Shown here: positions 26,444 through 33,765 of the stretch, piece by piece
Layout of the letters: each line of letters opens with the position of its first letter
Position numbering within the stretch: position 1 is the first letter of the stretch
From: JBCAXA01 sp039183535
Lineage (GTDB): Bacteria; Pseudomonadota; Gammaproteobacteria; Steroidobacterales; Woeseiaceae
Direction of reading: 5' to 3'
DNA length: 64,000 nt
Assembly: GCA_039183535.1 (NCBI GenBank)
Contig: JBCDBO010000008.1
Location: forward strand, 1-64,000
Made by a program: the position numbers and the translations under genes
Notes under the pieces: model-generated
Told to the model about the DNA's origin: nothing
Database searches by the model: none
Seen by the model: only the letters and a program-made list of their open reading frames with translations

Positions 26444-27105
26444 AAGTCCCCCGGCGCCAGTTCGGCGGCGAGCCGATCTTTTAATTTTCGCACGGCATAG
26501 CGTATTCGGCTTTTGGCTGTTTCGCGGTTAACGCCGGTCGCGCTGGCCACGGCATCGATACTGAGACCGGCTTCCTCATGCAGCAACCAGGCATCGCGTT
26601 GCTCGATTGGCAACGCGAGCAGCGCCGCTTGGAGGCGCTGGCGCAGCGCGGCATCGTCGCTGATACGTTCAGGTTGTTTGTCTGGGTCCGCCGCTGGTTC
26701 TGCCAGCAGCGTCTCCTCGCGATGGCGGTGTCGCCGCACCCGATCGATAAATGCGTTGTGGGCGATTCGGAATAAGTAGGTGCGAAATTGTGCGCTCGCT
26801 TGATAGCGACGCCGCGCATCGATCAACTTGGTCCACGCCTCTTGCGCCAATTCCTCGGCTGTTGCTGGGTTGCCGGACAAGCGCACGAGATACCGAAACA
26901 CGGCATCGTTGTGGCGACGGTATAACGGTTCAAACGCGCCGGCGTCGCCATCGGCATAACGCTGCATCAATTCGGTGTCGTCGGCGGCCGCCATCGGTCG
27001 AGCATAGGCGAGACGCCCATCTGCGGCCAAAGCGCTGTCGCCGGATGGCGTTTCGGTCATTGCGACGCTGATATCCATGATGTGCACGATTCGGTAAACG
27101 CACAC
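26440..27105 (-). CDS. ECF-family RNA polymerase sigma factor
   Basis: Alternative sigma factor of up to 221 residues. Region 2 is LMQRYADGDAGAFEPLYRRHNDAVFRY...EELAQEAWTKLI and QFRTYLFRIAHNAFIDRVRR. Region 4 is LLALPIEQRDAWLLHEEAGLSIDAVASATGVNRETAKSRIRYAVRKL. The true start is uncertain: in-frame ATGs at 27105, 27078, 27060 and 26994 all lack a strong ribosome binding site, and the conserved fold begins only around codon 45. Coupled to the downstream membrane protein by a 4-base overlap. Confidence 0.85.
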   Translation of the reverse strand: MCVYRIVHIMDISVAMTETPSGDSALAADGRLAYARPMAAADDTELMQRYADGDAGAFEPLYRRHNDAVFRYLVRLSGNPATAEELAQEAWTKLIDARRRYQASAQFRTYLFRIAHNAFIDRVRRHRHREETLLAEPAADPDKQPERISDDAALRQRLQAALLALPIEQRDAWLLHEEAGLSIDAVASATGVNRETAKSRIRYAVRKLKDRLAAELAPGDL

Positions 27106-27175
27106 CGTGACAGGGTGGGGTTACATAGTCGTTATGTTAAATCTAAAAGGTTTGCTGCTTTTTTTGCGTCGATGC

Positions 27176-27213
27176 TTGCAATCAGGCAATTTGGTGTTAT
27201 AGTTGACTACAAC
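27176..27213 (+). promoter_or_regulatory. Promoter with overlapping dyad, likely YtrA-type operator
   Basis: TTGCAA (27176-27181), a 16-base spacer and TATAGT (27198-27203) form a sigma-70-like promoter. An inverted repeat GTTATAGT-TG-ACTACAAC (27196-27213, 7 of 8 arm positions paired) covers the -10. The downstream operon encodes a GntR/YtrA-type repressor, and such repressors bind dyads with TAGT/ACTA halves at their own promoters. Autorepression is the natural reading (inference). Confidence 0.55.
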
Positions 27214-27251
27214 ACTACTTCACGGTAACCCCGAACAGAGGCGGGACCATC

Positions 27252-27587
27252 ATGGCAACCTTCAAGGCATTAAACGACACGTTGTACCCGGCAGCCCTCG
27301 CTGGGCTTTTATTGGTCGCGTTTACGGCCAGCCACACCAGCGCTCCAGCCGAGAGCGCACTCAATGGAACGACGCCGTTCGGCGCCGATGGGCTTGAATA
27401 CGTTATTCAGCATGCGTCCACCGGTGATCGCACGGTGATCGATCTGCGCCAAATCGCTGCTGACGACGCAGCGCCAAGCCTGTCGCCAGTGAGCTTCGAC
27501 GTTGTCGTTGACGAAATTGCGGAGCATGCCGGTGAGCATGCTATTCGCGTTTTGCTGTCGACGTCTGAGGCCGCTACCACGCTGTAG
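27252..27587 (+). CDS. Small membrane or exported protein of unknown function
   Basis: 111 residues, no family recognised. A hydrophobic segment at about 13-27 (YPAALAGLLLVAFTA) could be an anchor or a signal peptide; the rest is an acidic soluble domain. GGCGGGA precedes the ATG. It is the first gene after the promoter at 27176-27203, ends 9 bases before the GntR regulator, and so is probably the leading gene of the exporter operon. Similar tiny proteins are not a standard part of YtrA operons that I know of. Confidence 0.6.
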   Translation: MATFKALNDTLYPAALAGLLLVAFTASHTSAPAESALNGTTPFGADGLEYVIQHASTGDRTVIDLRQIAADDAAPSLSPVSFDVVVDEIAEHAGEHAIRVLLSTSEAATTL

Positions 27588-27596
27588 GGGCGTCGG

Positions 27597-27995
27597 TTGT
27601 TGGTCACCGCCGCTGCAATGAGCGATTCGTGGAACGATAGCCAGCCGATTTATCGGCAGCTGCGCGACCGCGTTGTTGCGATGATCCTCGAGGGCGTGCT
27701 CGGCGATGGTGATGTCTTACCAAGCGTGCGCAACGTCGCACAAGAATATCGACTCAATCCGCTAACGGTATTGAAAGGCTACCAAGAGCTCGTCGACGAG
27801 GGATTGGTAGAAAAGAAACGCGGTCGGGGCATGTTCGTCATTGACGGTGCGCGATCGCGCTTGCTGAAAGACGAGCGGCAACGCTTCGTCGACGACGAAT
27901 GGCCGCGAATTCACGCGACGATAGAGCGCCTCGGCCTCGATCTGACCGATCTGTTGGCTAGCGGCGGTAATAACGACGAGGGAGAAAGTGAGTGA
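27597..27995 (+). CDS. GntR-family regulator, YtrA subfamily
   Basis: About 132 residues: an N-terminal GntR winged helix (DSQPIYRQLRDRVVAMILEGVLGDGDVLPSVRNVAQEYRLNPLTVLKGYQELVDEGLVEKKRGRGMFV, quoted only as its motif range, residues ~12-80) and the short helical C-terminal domain of YtrA repressors. TTG 27597 has an AGGGG 6 bases upstream; ATG 27618 is the alternative and matches the usual family start but has no ribosome binding site. Directly coupled to an ABC ATPase gene, the family's standard partner. Confidence 0.85.
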   Translation: MLVTAAAMSDSWNDSQPIYRQLRDRVVAMILEGVLGDGDVLPSVRNVAQEYRLNPLTVLKGYQELVDEGLVEKKRGRGMFVIDGARSRLLKDERQRFVDDEWPRIHATIERLGLDLTDLLASGGNNDEGESE

Positions 27996-28849
27996 GTTCG
28001 CTAATCGAGGCTAGCGGCCTAAGTAAGTCGTATGGATCAACGCGAGCGGTCGATAACGTCAGTTTCGATGTCCAACGCGGGCGAATCCTTGGACTGATCG
28101 GCCCCAACGGTGCGGGTAAAACGACGCTTTTAAACGCGGTTCTTGGCCTAACGTCATTCAGTGGCGACCTCAGCGTATTAGGGCTCGATCCGTTCAAGCA
28201 ACGTAAGTCGTTAATGCAGCGCATCGCCTACGTCTCCGATGTTGCTGTACTACCGAAGTGGATAACGGCGGCGCGGTTGTTCGACTATGTCGCAACGATG
28301 CATTCCGGATTCGACCGGGCTCAGGCCGAAAAATTGCTCGCCGATACGAAAGTGAAACCGGGCGCTAAGGTCGGTTCGTTGTCGAAAGGCATGATCGTGC
28401 AGTTGCACCTCGCCATCATCATGTCGATCAACGCTGAATTGTTGATCCTTGATGAACCCACCCTCGGCCTCGACATACTGTTTCGCAAAGACTTCTACTC
28501 CCGCTTATTAGGCGACTACTACGATGGCGAGAAAACCATCATCGTGACCACGCACCAAGTCGACGAGCTCGAACACATTTTGACCGACGTCATGTTCATC
28601 GACGATGGTCGGATTGCGCTCGATGCGACGATCGAGTCGATCGAAAATCGTTACGTTGAGCTGATGACCAGCGGTGAGTACGCAGACGCAGCCAACAAGC
28701 TAGGACCGGTGTCCGTACGAAAAGGGTTTGGTAAGCAAATCATGTTGTTTGATGGCATCGAGCGTGACCAGTTGCGTGAGTTTGGTGAGACGCGCAAGCC
28801 ATCGATCTCCGATTTGTTCGTCGCGATATTGCGAGGTGACACGGCATGA
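27992..28849 (+). CDS. ABC transporter ATP-binding protein
   Basis: 285-residue ATPase. Walker A GPNGAGKT near 38-45, Walker B LLILDEP, H-loop VTTHQ. The signature reads LSKGM in place of LSGGQ, which is common in the YtrB/YhcH-type group. The GTG start overlaps the regulator's stop by 4 bases, and the permease starts with ATGA at its end. It probably powers an exporter responding to envelope-active compounds, as in Bacillus YtrBCDEF (family knowledge; the substrate here is unknown). Confidence 0.88.
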   Translation: MSSLIEASGLSKSYGSTRAVDNVSFDVQRGRILGLIGPNGAGKTTLLNAVLGLTSFSGDLSVLGLDPFKQRKSLMQRIAYVSDVAVLPKWITAARLFDYVATMHSGFDRAQAEKLLADTKVKPGAKVGSLSKGMIVQLHLAIIMSINAELLILDEPTLGLDILFRKDFYSRLLGDYYDGEKTIIVTTHQVDELEHILTDVMFIDDGRIALDATIESIENRYVELMTSGEYADAANKLGPVSVRKGFGKQIMLFDGIERDQLREFGETRKPSISDLFVAILRGDTA

Positions 28850-29763
28850 TTGCGCGCTTCCCAATGTTGGTTCGGCGCGAGTTCTGGGAGCACCGATCCT
28901 TGATCGTCGCACCGCTCGTCGTCGCCGGTTTAATTCTGCTCGGTGCGCTTATTCCCTTGGTCTTTGGTTTAGCGCAAGAGGGTTTAGGCGCCAAAGGCAT
29001 GGTCGCTTGGCTAAATTTCGTCCCGAGTGGCGGTACGTCGACCGGTATCAACGGCTTGCTGCTCGCACCGTTTGGCTTCATGAACCTGGTGCTGTTTTTT
29101 ACCGTGTTTTTCTACTGTCTCGATGCGCTGTACGCCGAGCGCAAAGACCGGAGCGTCCTTTTTTGGCGTTCATTACCGGTCACCGATACCGAGACCGTGA
29201 TCGCTAAGTTTCTGACCGCGTCGGTCGCCGCGCCGATCGTTGTGTTTGTGGTACTGAGCGTGTTGCAAGTGGCCTTTCTCATCGTGGCCACGTTGGTCGT
29301 TTGGATGGGCGACGGCGACGCCGGTCGATTGATCTGGGCGCCGCTGCAGATCGGTCAAGTCATTACGCTGTCCGCATACTTATTATTTGCCGGCAGCGTT
29401 TTGCTACTGCCGTTTGTCGGGTGGTTCTTGCTGTGTTCGGCCTTTGTGCGCAAAACCCCGTTTCTATGGGCTGTGTTGCCGTTCGTGTTGATCCCCTTAC
29501 TCGAAGGTCTGATCTTTCGCTCGCAGCATTTCATCGAGATCGTCTACGGGCACTTTCCGCGCGCCTACGCGTCATCGATTACCGTCGACACCGACATGTT
29601 GCCGAACGAGGATGAGCCGTTCCGCGGTATCGATCTCACCGGACTCATCGATTTCGGTGGTTTGTTGAGCTCCGTCTCTACCTGGGGCGGCATCGTCGTC
29701 GCGGTCGCGTTTGGGGCGGCCGCCGTCTACGTCCGCCGTTACCGAACTGAAGCCGACTCCTAA
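28846..29763 (+). CDS. ABC-2-type permease
   Basis: 305 residues with about six membrane segments (for example LIVAPLVVAGLILLGALIPL, FMNLVLFFTVFFYCL and AAPIVVFVVLSVLQVAFLIV) and the cytoplasmic motif YAERKDRSVLFWRSLPVTD, typical of ABC-2 permeases of lantibiotic/YtrC type. Last gene of the operon; a strong terminator follows 7 bases after its stop. Confidence 0.85.
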   Translation: MIARFPMLVRREFWEHRSLIVAPLVVAGLILLGALIPLVFGLAQEGLGAKGMVAWLNFVPSGGTSTGINGLLLAPFGFMNLVLFFTVFFYCLDALYAERKDRSVLFWRSLPVTDTETVIAKFLTASVAAPIVVFVVLSVLQVAFLIVATLVVWMGDGDAGRLIWAPLQIGQVITLSAYLLFAGSVLLLPFVGWFLLCSAFVRKTPFLWAVLPFVLIPLLEGLIFRSQHFIEIVYGHFPRAYASSITVDTDMLPNEDEPFRGIDLTGLIDFGGLLSSVSTWGGIVVAVAFGAAAVYVRRYRTEADS

Positions 29764-29766
29764 GGG

Positions 29767-30816
29767 CTAACGATCTCGCGTCGGCGCCGGCGTGAGATCG
29801 TGTTTTTTTAAGAGGTTCCTGAGTTGGTGATAATTCAGGCCCAGCAGTTCGGCCGCCACTTTTTGTTTGTGATTGGCGCGCTCCATAGCTGCGCCGACCA
29901 TCCGGCGCTCATAGCTTGCCACCTCCGCCTTAAAATCAACCGGTAAGGATCGCTCGACCGCGCTACGGCTAGTCGTGCGCGTCGGCGGTTCGCTGCTGTC
30001 TTCGGTCGCGACGATGTCTGGCGATCGCAATCGGTACGGCGATGCGAACGGGTCAAATACGATTCGAGTGATGCGCTCTTCGGCATCTTCCAACCGATAC
30101 ACCGAGCGTTCGACCGCGTTTTTCAGCTCCCGCACATTGCCCGGCCAGCGATGGCGAAGCAGGGTCGATGCCGCGCGCGCCGTAAAGCCGGCGAACAACG
30201 GATAGTGCAGCTCCGCCGCCATCGCGACGCCGAAGGCGTGGGCGAGCGGCAGTATGTCTTCGACCCGGGCGCGCAGCGGCGGGATCGTAATGACATCAAA
30301 GGCCAAGCGGTCGAGAAGATCGGCGCGAAACCGCCCTGCGCTGGTTAACGCCTCAAGATCGACATTCGTACTGGCGACGATGCGCACATCGACGCTCAGC
30401 GTTTCGGTGCCGCCGACTCGCTCAAACTCGCCGTACTCGATGACCCGCAGGATCTTCTCCTGCATCCGCAGCGACGTCGTGCCGAGTTCGTCGAGAATCA
30501 GCGTGCCACCATCGGCGCGTTAAAAATGCCCGCGATGCTGGCGCGCTGCCCCGGTAAAGGCGCCGGCCTCGTGGCCGAACAGCTCCGATTCGAGGATTGA
30601 CTCGGTCAGTGCGGCGCAGTTGACCTTGACCAAGGTCTGTTCCCAACGCGGCGACAAGAAGTGCAGCCGTGAGGCGATAAGCTCTTTGCCGGTGCCACGC
30701 TCGCCGACGACCAAAACCGGCTTCGCGACCTGGGCGGCGCGTGAGACGTGCTCCAGCGTTTCGAGAAACGCCGGTGCTTCGCCCACGATAGTTGGTAGTC
30801 CGACTCGATCTGCCAT
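29767..30816 (-). pseudogene. pspF: PspF sigma-54 activator interrupted by one in-frame stop
   Basis: Enhancer-binding AAA+ activator of the psp genes, 349 codons. Walker A GERGTGKE, sigma-54 contact loop GAFTGA, the arginine-finger region RADLLDRL and a C-terminal Fis-type helix-turn-helix (KVAAELLGLNYHQLRNLLKK) are all present. Codon 99 is TAA (30522-30520): the frame reads ARQHRGHF-stop-RADGGTLILDE, where PspF has GRFERADGGT, so a single G-to-T change of a GAA codon explains it. No frameshift and no other stop. Either a young nonsense allele or a base-call error. Divergent from pspA. Confidence 0.85.
29770..29809 (+). terminator. Rho-independent terminator of the YtrA-type operon
   Basis: Stem ACGATCTC / GAGATCGT (29770-29777, 29794-29801) around a GC-rich GGCGCC core, followed by seven Ts at 29803-29809. 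It ends the plus-strand ABC operon. It lies entirely inside the 3' coding end of pspF on the other strand, where the same bases encode its last ~12 residues. Confidence 0.85.
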
Positions 30817-30911
30817 ATAAATAAAATCTCATAAAATAAGAAAAAATACTAAAAGTTAATAAAAGATTACTCATTATTGTGATTGGCGCCTGCGCGCGAA
30901 TTAGGAAAAAG

Positions 30912-30964
30912 TCAATGAAATCAATGACAAATACTTCTTGATCGAAATTGGCACGGAACCTGCT
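30912..30964 (+). promoter_or_regulatory. Sigma-54 promoter of pspA with upstream repeats
   Basis: TTGGCACGGAACCTGCT at 30948-30964 matches the -24/-12 consensus, with GG at 30950-30951 and GC 12 bases on. The pspA ATG is about 40 bases downstream. Two direct repeats TCAATGA (30912-30918 and 30921-30927) lie about 20 bases upstream of it and could be activator sites. The remaining 30817-30911 is strongly AT-rich, as expected for a bendable enhancer region. Confidence 0.75.
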
Positions 30965-31002
30965 CTATATCCATTGAACGATTTCTTGATGAGGAACCTG
31001 CT

Positions 31003-31680
31003 ATGGGCATCTTTTCGCGCTTTAGCGACATCGTTAACTCGAATATCAATGCGATTCTCGATAAGGCCGAGGATCCGGAAAAAATCGTCCGTCTCATGAT
31101 TCAGGAGATGGAGGACACGTTGGTTGAAGTGCGCACGGCTGCGGCACGTTCGATCGCCGACAAAAAAGAGCTGAATCGAAAATTGACCGCGCTCGAGGAT
31201 GAGCAGCACGGTTGGGAGAAAAAAGCCGAGCTCGCGCTGACCAAGGGCCGCGATGATCTTGCCAAAGCGGCGTTGGTCGAAAAAAGCCACGTCGTCAAAG
31301 CGGCCGAAGCGTTGCGCGCCGACTATGCGGCTGTCGATGAGGGCTTATCGAAGCTCAATGAGGACATCACGCGGCTGGAGACGAAACTCGCCGATGCGAA
31401 GAGCCGTCAGAAAGCGTTGATCACCCGGCACAAGACCGCCACGAACCGCCTCGCGGCGCGACGCAAGTTGCACGATTACGCAATCGACGATGCGCTGGTC
31501 CGCTTTGAGCAATACGAGCGGCGCATGGACGATGTCGAAGGCCGCATCGAGGCGTACGATCTTGGGTTGCCGAAAGACTTAAACCACGAGTTTGCGTCAC
31601 TAGAGGCGGAAGAGGCGATCAACGCCGAGCTCGACGAGTTAAAGCGCCGGGCCGCCGGTAACAACGATCAGAACGCGTAA
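31003..31680 (+). CDS. pspA: Phage shock protein A
   Basis: 225 residues (E. coli 222), almost wholly coiled-coil. Starts MGIFSRFSDIVNSNINAILDKAEDPEKIVR, the amphipathic membrane-binding helix and signature of PspA/Vipp1. It binds stressed inner membrane and inhibits PspF. GAGGAA at 30991-30996 sets the start. First gene of pspA-pspB-pspC-like-pspC behind a sigma-54 promoter. Confidence 0.96.
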   Translation: MGIFSRFSDIVNSNINAILDKAEDPEKIVRLMIQEMEDTLVEVRTAAARSIADKKELNRKLTALEDEQHGWEKKAELALTKGRDDLAKAALVEKSHVVKAAEALRADYAAVDEGLSKLNEDITRLETKLADAKSRQKALITRHKTATNRLAARRKLHDYAIDDALVRFEQYERRMDDVEGRIEAYDLGLPKDLNHEFASLEAEEAINAELDELKRRAAGNNDQNA

Positions 31681-31698
31681 TCGTAGCGGCTGGCAGTC

Positions 31699-31926
31699 AT
31701 GAATAGCTTTTTAATGGTCATCGGCATTCTGATCATCTGTATCCCGATACCGTTGATGATTATTTTCCACTACACGACGCAGTGGAAGAAATTACGCGAG
31801 CTGTCAGACGCCGACGAGAAACTGATCAAAGATCTCTGGGATCACGCCCAACGCATGGAAGACCGGGTGCATACGCTAGAGACGATACTGGACGAGAAAG
31901 ACACTACTTGGAGGAACGACGGATGA
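31699..31926 (+). CDS. pspB: Phage shock protein B
   Basis: 75-residue inner-membrane protein: one membrane helix at the N-terminus (FLMVIGILIICIPIPLMIIF) and a cytoplasmic coiled-coil ending ILDEKDTTWRND, closely matching E. coli PspB (ILDAEHPNWRD). With PspC it senses stress and frees PspF from PspA. Its stop overlaps the next start (ATGA). Confidence 0.93.
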   Translation: MNSFLMVIGILIICIPIPLMIIFHYTTQWKKLRELSDADEKLIKDLWDHAQRMEDRVHTLETILDEKDTTWRNDG

Positions 31927-32207
31927 GCTGCGACTGTCACGAACACTTTGGTGGACGGTTACATGGTTTGTATCGGGACCGCGATAACGGCGTATTGTTT
32001 GGCGTCTGTGCCGGCATCGCCCATTACTTCGATGTACAGATACTCGCCGTGCGCTTGGTCGCCATCGCCAGTCTGTTGTTGTTCTTCGTCCCGACCGTAC
32101 TGGTGTATTTCGTCGCGACGCTACTGTTAAAGCAACGCTCGTTGGGGACGTGCCAGCGGTGTGATGAGCGCAGTTTCTGGCGCAGCGGGCGTGACTATCA
32201 TGCGTAA
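31923..32207 (+). CDS. PspC-domain protein with cysteine-rich termini
   Basis: 94 residues with one PspC domain (GLYRDRDNGVLFGVCAGIAHYFDVQ then a membrane span LAVRLVAIASLLLFFVPTVLVYF). It lacks the cytoplasmic coiled-coil tail of true PspC. In its place it has CxC at residues 3-5 with His6 and His8, and CxxC at 77-80, a pattern suggesting metal binding. The following gene is the complete PspC, so this looks like a second, specialised copy. ATG 31923 overlaps the pspB stop. Confidence 0.8.
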   Translation: MSCDCHEHFGGRLHGLYRDRDNGVLFGVCAGIAHYFDVQILAVRLVAIASLLLFFVPTVLVYFVATLLLKQRSLGTCQRCDERSFWRSGRDYHA

Positions 32208-32601
32208 TCGCGATGACGACTACGGACTGTCGGGCCGGCGTTTTTACCGCGATAAATCGCGTGCCTGGATCAGCGGTGTTTGTGCCGGTATCGCCGATTA
32301 TTTCGGCTTCGGTGTTGGCGCGACGCGTATCGTTGCGATCGTCGCGCTCATGGTGTTTCCACCGATGGCACTGCTGGCCTATGTCGCGATGACATTCCTG
32401 GTACCGTCACGGCAGCGGCCAACGCCACAACGCGAAGATCCACGGAAGCGCGAATTCGAGCAAGCGGTAAGGGCTCGGCCGACCCGAACGTTGACGGATG
32501 TGCATCGCCGCTTCCAACAGCTCGACGCGCGATTAGCGACGCTCGAGCGTCACGTTACATCGTCACGGTACCGTTTGGACCGTGAGTTCGATCGGCTTTA
32601 A
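32200..32601 (+). CDS. pspC: Phage shock protein C
   Basis: 133 residues. PspC domain FYRDKSRAWISGVCAGIADYFGFG with a membrane helix (TRIVAIVALMVFPPMALLAYVAM) and a C-terminal coiled-coil QQLDARLATLERHVTSSRYR that aligns with the E. coli PspC tail (MERYVTSDTF). The start at ATG 32200 overlaps the end of the preceding gene by 8 bases; ATGs further upstream would lengthen it without conserved sequence. Confidence 0.88.
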   Translation: MRNRDDDYGLSGRRFYRDKSRAWISGVCAGIADYFGFGVGATRIVAIVALMVFPPMALLAYVAMTFLVPSRQRPTPQREDPRKREFEQAVRARPTRTLTDVHRRFQQLDARLATLERHVTSSRYRLDREFDRL

Positions 32602-32628
32602 TTTTCACTTAGGGAGGGAGCGCACTAT

Positions 32629-32868
32629 ATGCAGTCATCGCAAATAATGGTCGTTGCGATCATCGCAATCATCTTCGGTTCGCTCGCGTTGCGCGATTAC
32701 TGGAAGCACCAGGCGCGTCAACAGCGTTCTAAAGAGAGCTCGACCGATACCGAAAATGTCGATGAGCTCAACGCCCGTATTGATTTACTGGAGGAGCGCG
32801 TCAAAACGCTCGAGAAGATCGTCACCGACCCGCGTGACAGTCTCGCGCGGCAGATCAATAATTTGTAG
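32629..32868 (+). CDS. Small PspB-like membrane protein
   Basis: 79 residues: N-terminal membrane helix (IMVVAIIAIIFGSLAL), a charged linker and a coiled-coil NARIDLLEERVKTLEKIVTDPRDSL. The layout and the LE-xRVxTLE-xI segment recall PspB (MEDRVHTLETIL), suggesting a paralogue. GGGAGG lies upstream. It follows pspC by 27 bases on the same strand, so it is likely part of the psp transcript. Confidence 0.75.
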   Translation: MQSSQIMVVAIIAIIFGSLALRDYWKHQARQQRSKESSTDTENVDELNARIDLLEERVKTLEKIVTDPRDSLARQINNL

Positions 32869-32872
32869 CACG

Positions 32873-33259
32873 ATGAATAGCGGACGCGTCCAAGCACTGT
32901 GGCAGCACTGTTTCGGCAGTACGGACGGTGCTGACGACGTTACCGAACTTGGCCCGACCGATATACCGGCTGGCGGTGCGGTCGTCATCGCTGCCGGTTA
33001 CGACGCCCTAGACGACCACGAAGCCATTACCGCGCTCGGCCGACTCACGTCCCGGCTCGTACCGCAGATCGTCTGGCTGCGCAGCTCGCCCGCCCACCAA
33101 GGTTTGCACGCCCAGTTACTGGCACTCGGCTTTGAGCCGGCCGGCGCATTCGCCGACCGGTTCGCGTATAGCTACGATATCGCGCGTGCCAATCGGCCGC
33201 GCGAATGGAACACGCCCGAGAACTGGGCAAATCCTAACCAGTTCAACAAGCGCTGGTAA
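32873..33259 (+). CDS. Hypothetical protein at the end of the psp operon
   Basis: 128 residues, soluble, no membrane segment. Contains AGGAVVIAAGYDALDDHEAITALGRLTSRLVPQIVWL, resembling a Rossmann-like strand-helix pattern, and ends GREWNTPENWANPNQFNKRW-like (Trp/Asn-rich). I do not assign a function. It starts 4 bases after the preceding stop and is probably co-transcribed with the psp genes. Its C-terminal aromatic tail is a useful handle for finding relatives. Confidence 0.65.
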   Translation: MNSGRVQALWQHCFGSTDGADDVTELGPTDIPAGGAVVIAAGYDALDDHEAITALGRLTSRLVPQIVWLRSSPAHQGLHAQLLALGFEPAGAFADRFAYSYDIARANRPREWNTPENWANPNQFNKRW

Positions 33260-33271
33260 CGATCCGCGCGA

Positions 33272-33640
33272 CTACTTGTCGTTCTTCGCTTTGTACGCGC
33301 GAACTTGTTCGTTAAACGATTCGGCGTAGCGGGTCATCTCGTCGACCGCCGCATTGTGGCGCTGGTCGGTAATCGCTTGGCGTTTCGCCGTGATCGCCGG
33401 ATCTTCCCCGTCCGCGACGGCGGCCGCCGCTTCAGCGTCAAGGCAGGCTAGATAGTCGTCCATGGCAGCCATGTACGCTTTAACGGCTTTTTGGCCTTTC
33501 AACATGTCATCTTCGGTCGCGTTCCGCCCGTCAGGCACGGCTGTTTTCTGCGGATAGTCGCAGGCCGCAGCGGCGCTGTTGCACGCTAAAAACAGACTGA
33601 GCACGGCGGTCCCGGCCAGTACGGATGCTCGTCGGGTCAT
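33272..33640 (-). CDS. Small secreted protein of unknown function
   Basis: 122 residues. Signal peptide MTRRASVLAGTAVLSLFLACNSAAA with a likely cleavage after AAA, then ACDYPQKTAVPDGRNATEDD and a helical mature domain with one Cys near the start and one in DYLACLDAEAA, possibly a disulphide. ATG 33640 is chosen for its GGGAGAGA ribosome binding site and the signal peptide; an in-frame upstream ATG is not supported. Periplasmic, function not known to me. Confidence 0.7.
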   Translation of the reverse strand: MTRRASVLAGTAVLSLFLACNSAAAACDYPQKTAVPDGRNATEDDMLKGQKAVKAYMAAMDDYLACLDAEAAAAVADGEDPAITAKRQAITDQRHNAAVDEMTRYAESFNEQVRAYKAKNDK

Positions 33641-33765
33641 GCTTCTCTCCCACTCCACGTCACTAGACTGCGAATTCTTCACAGTCGCCGGACGATTGCA
33701 ATACGAACGAATAATATCTATATAAAACAATGGCGTAACAGCCTTGAAGGGTAAAATCAGGCCGT

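Noticed and set aside
27123..27137. Short dyad ACATA-N5-TATGT upstream of the ECF sigma gene
   Set aside because: Five-base arms in AT-rich sequence occur often by chance; no supporting context beyond location.
30520..30522. Selenocysteine or programmed readthrough at the pspF stop
   Set aside because: The codon is TAA, not TGA, and there is no special context that would support readthrough.
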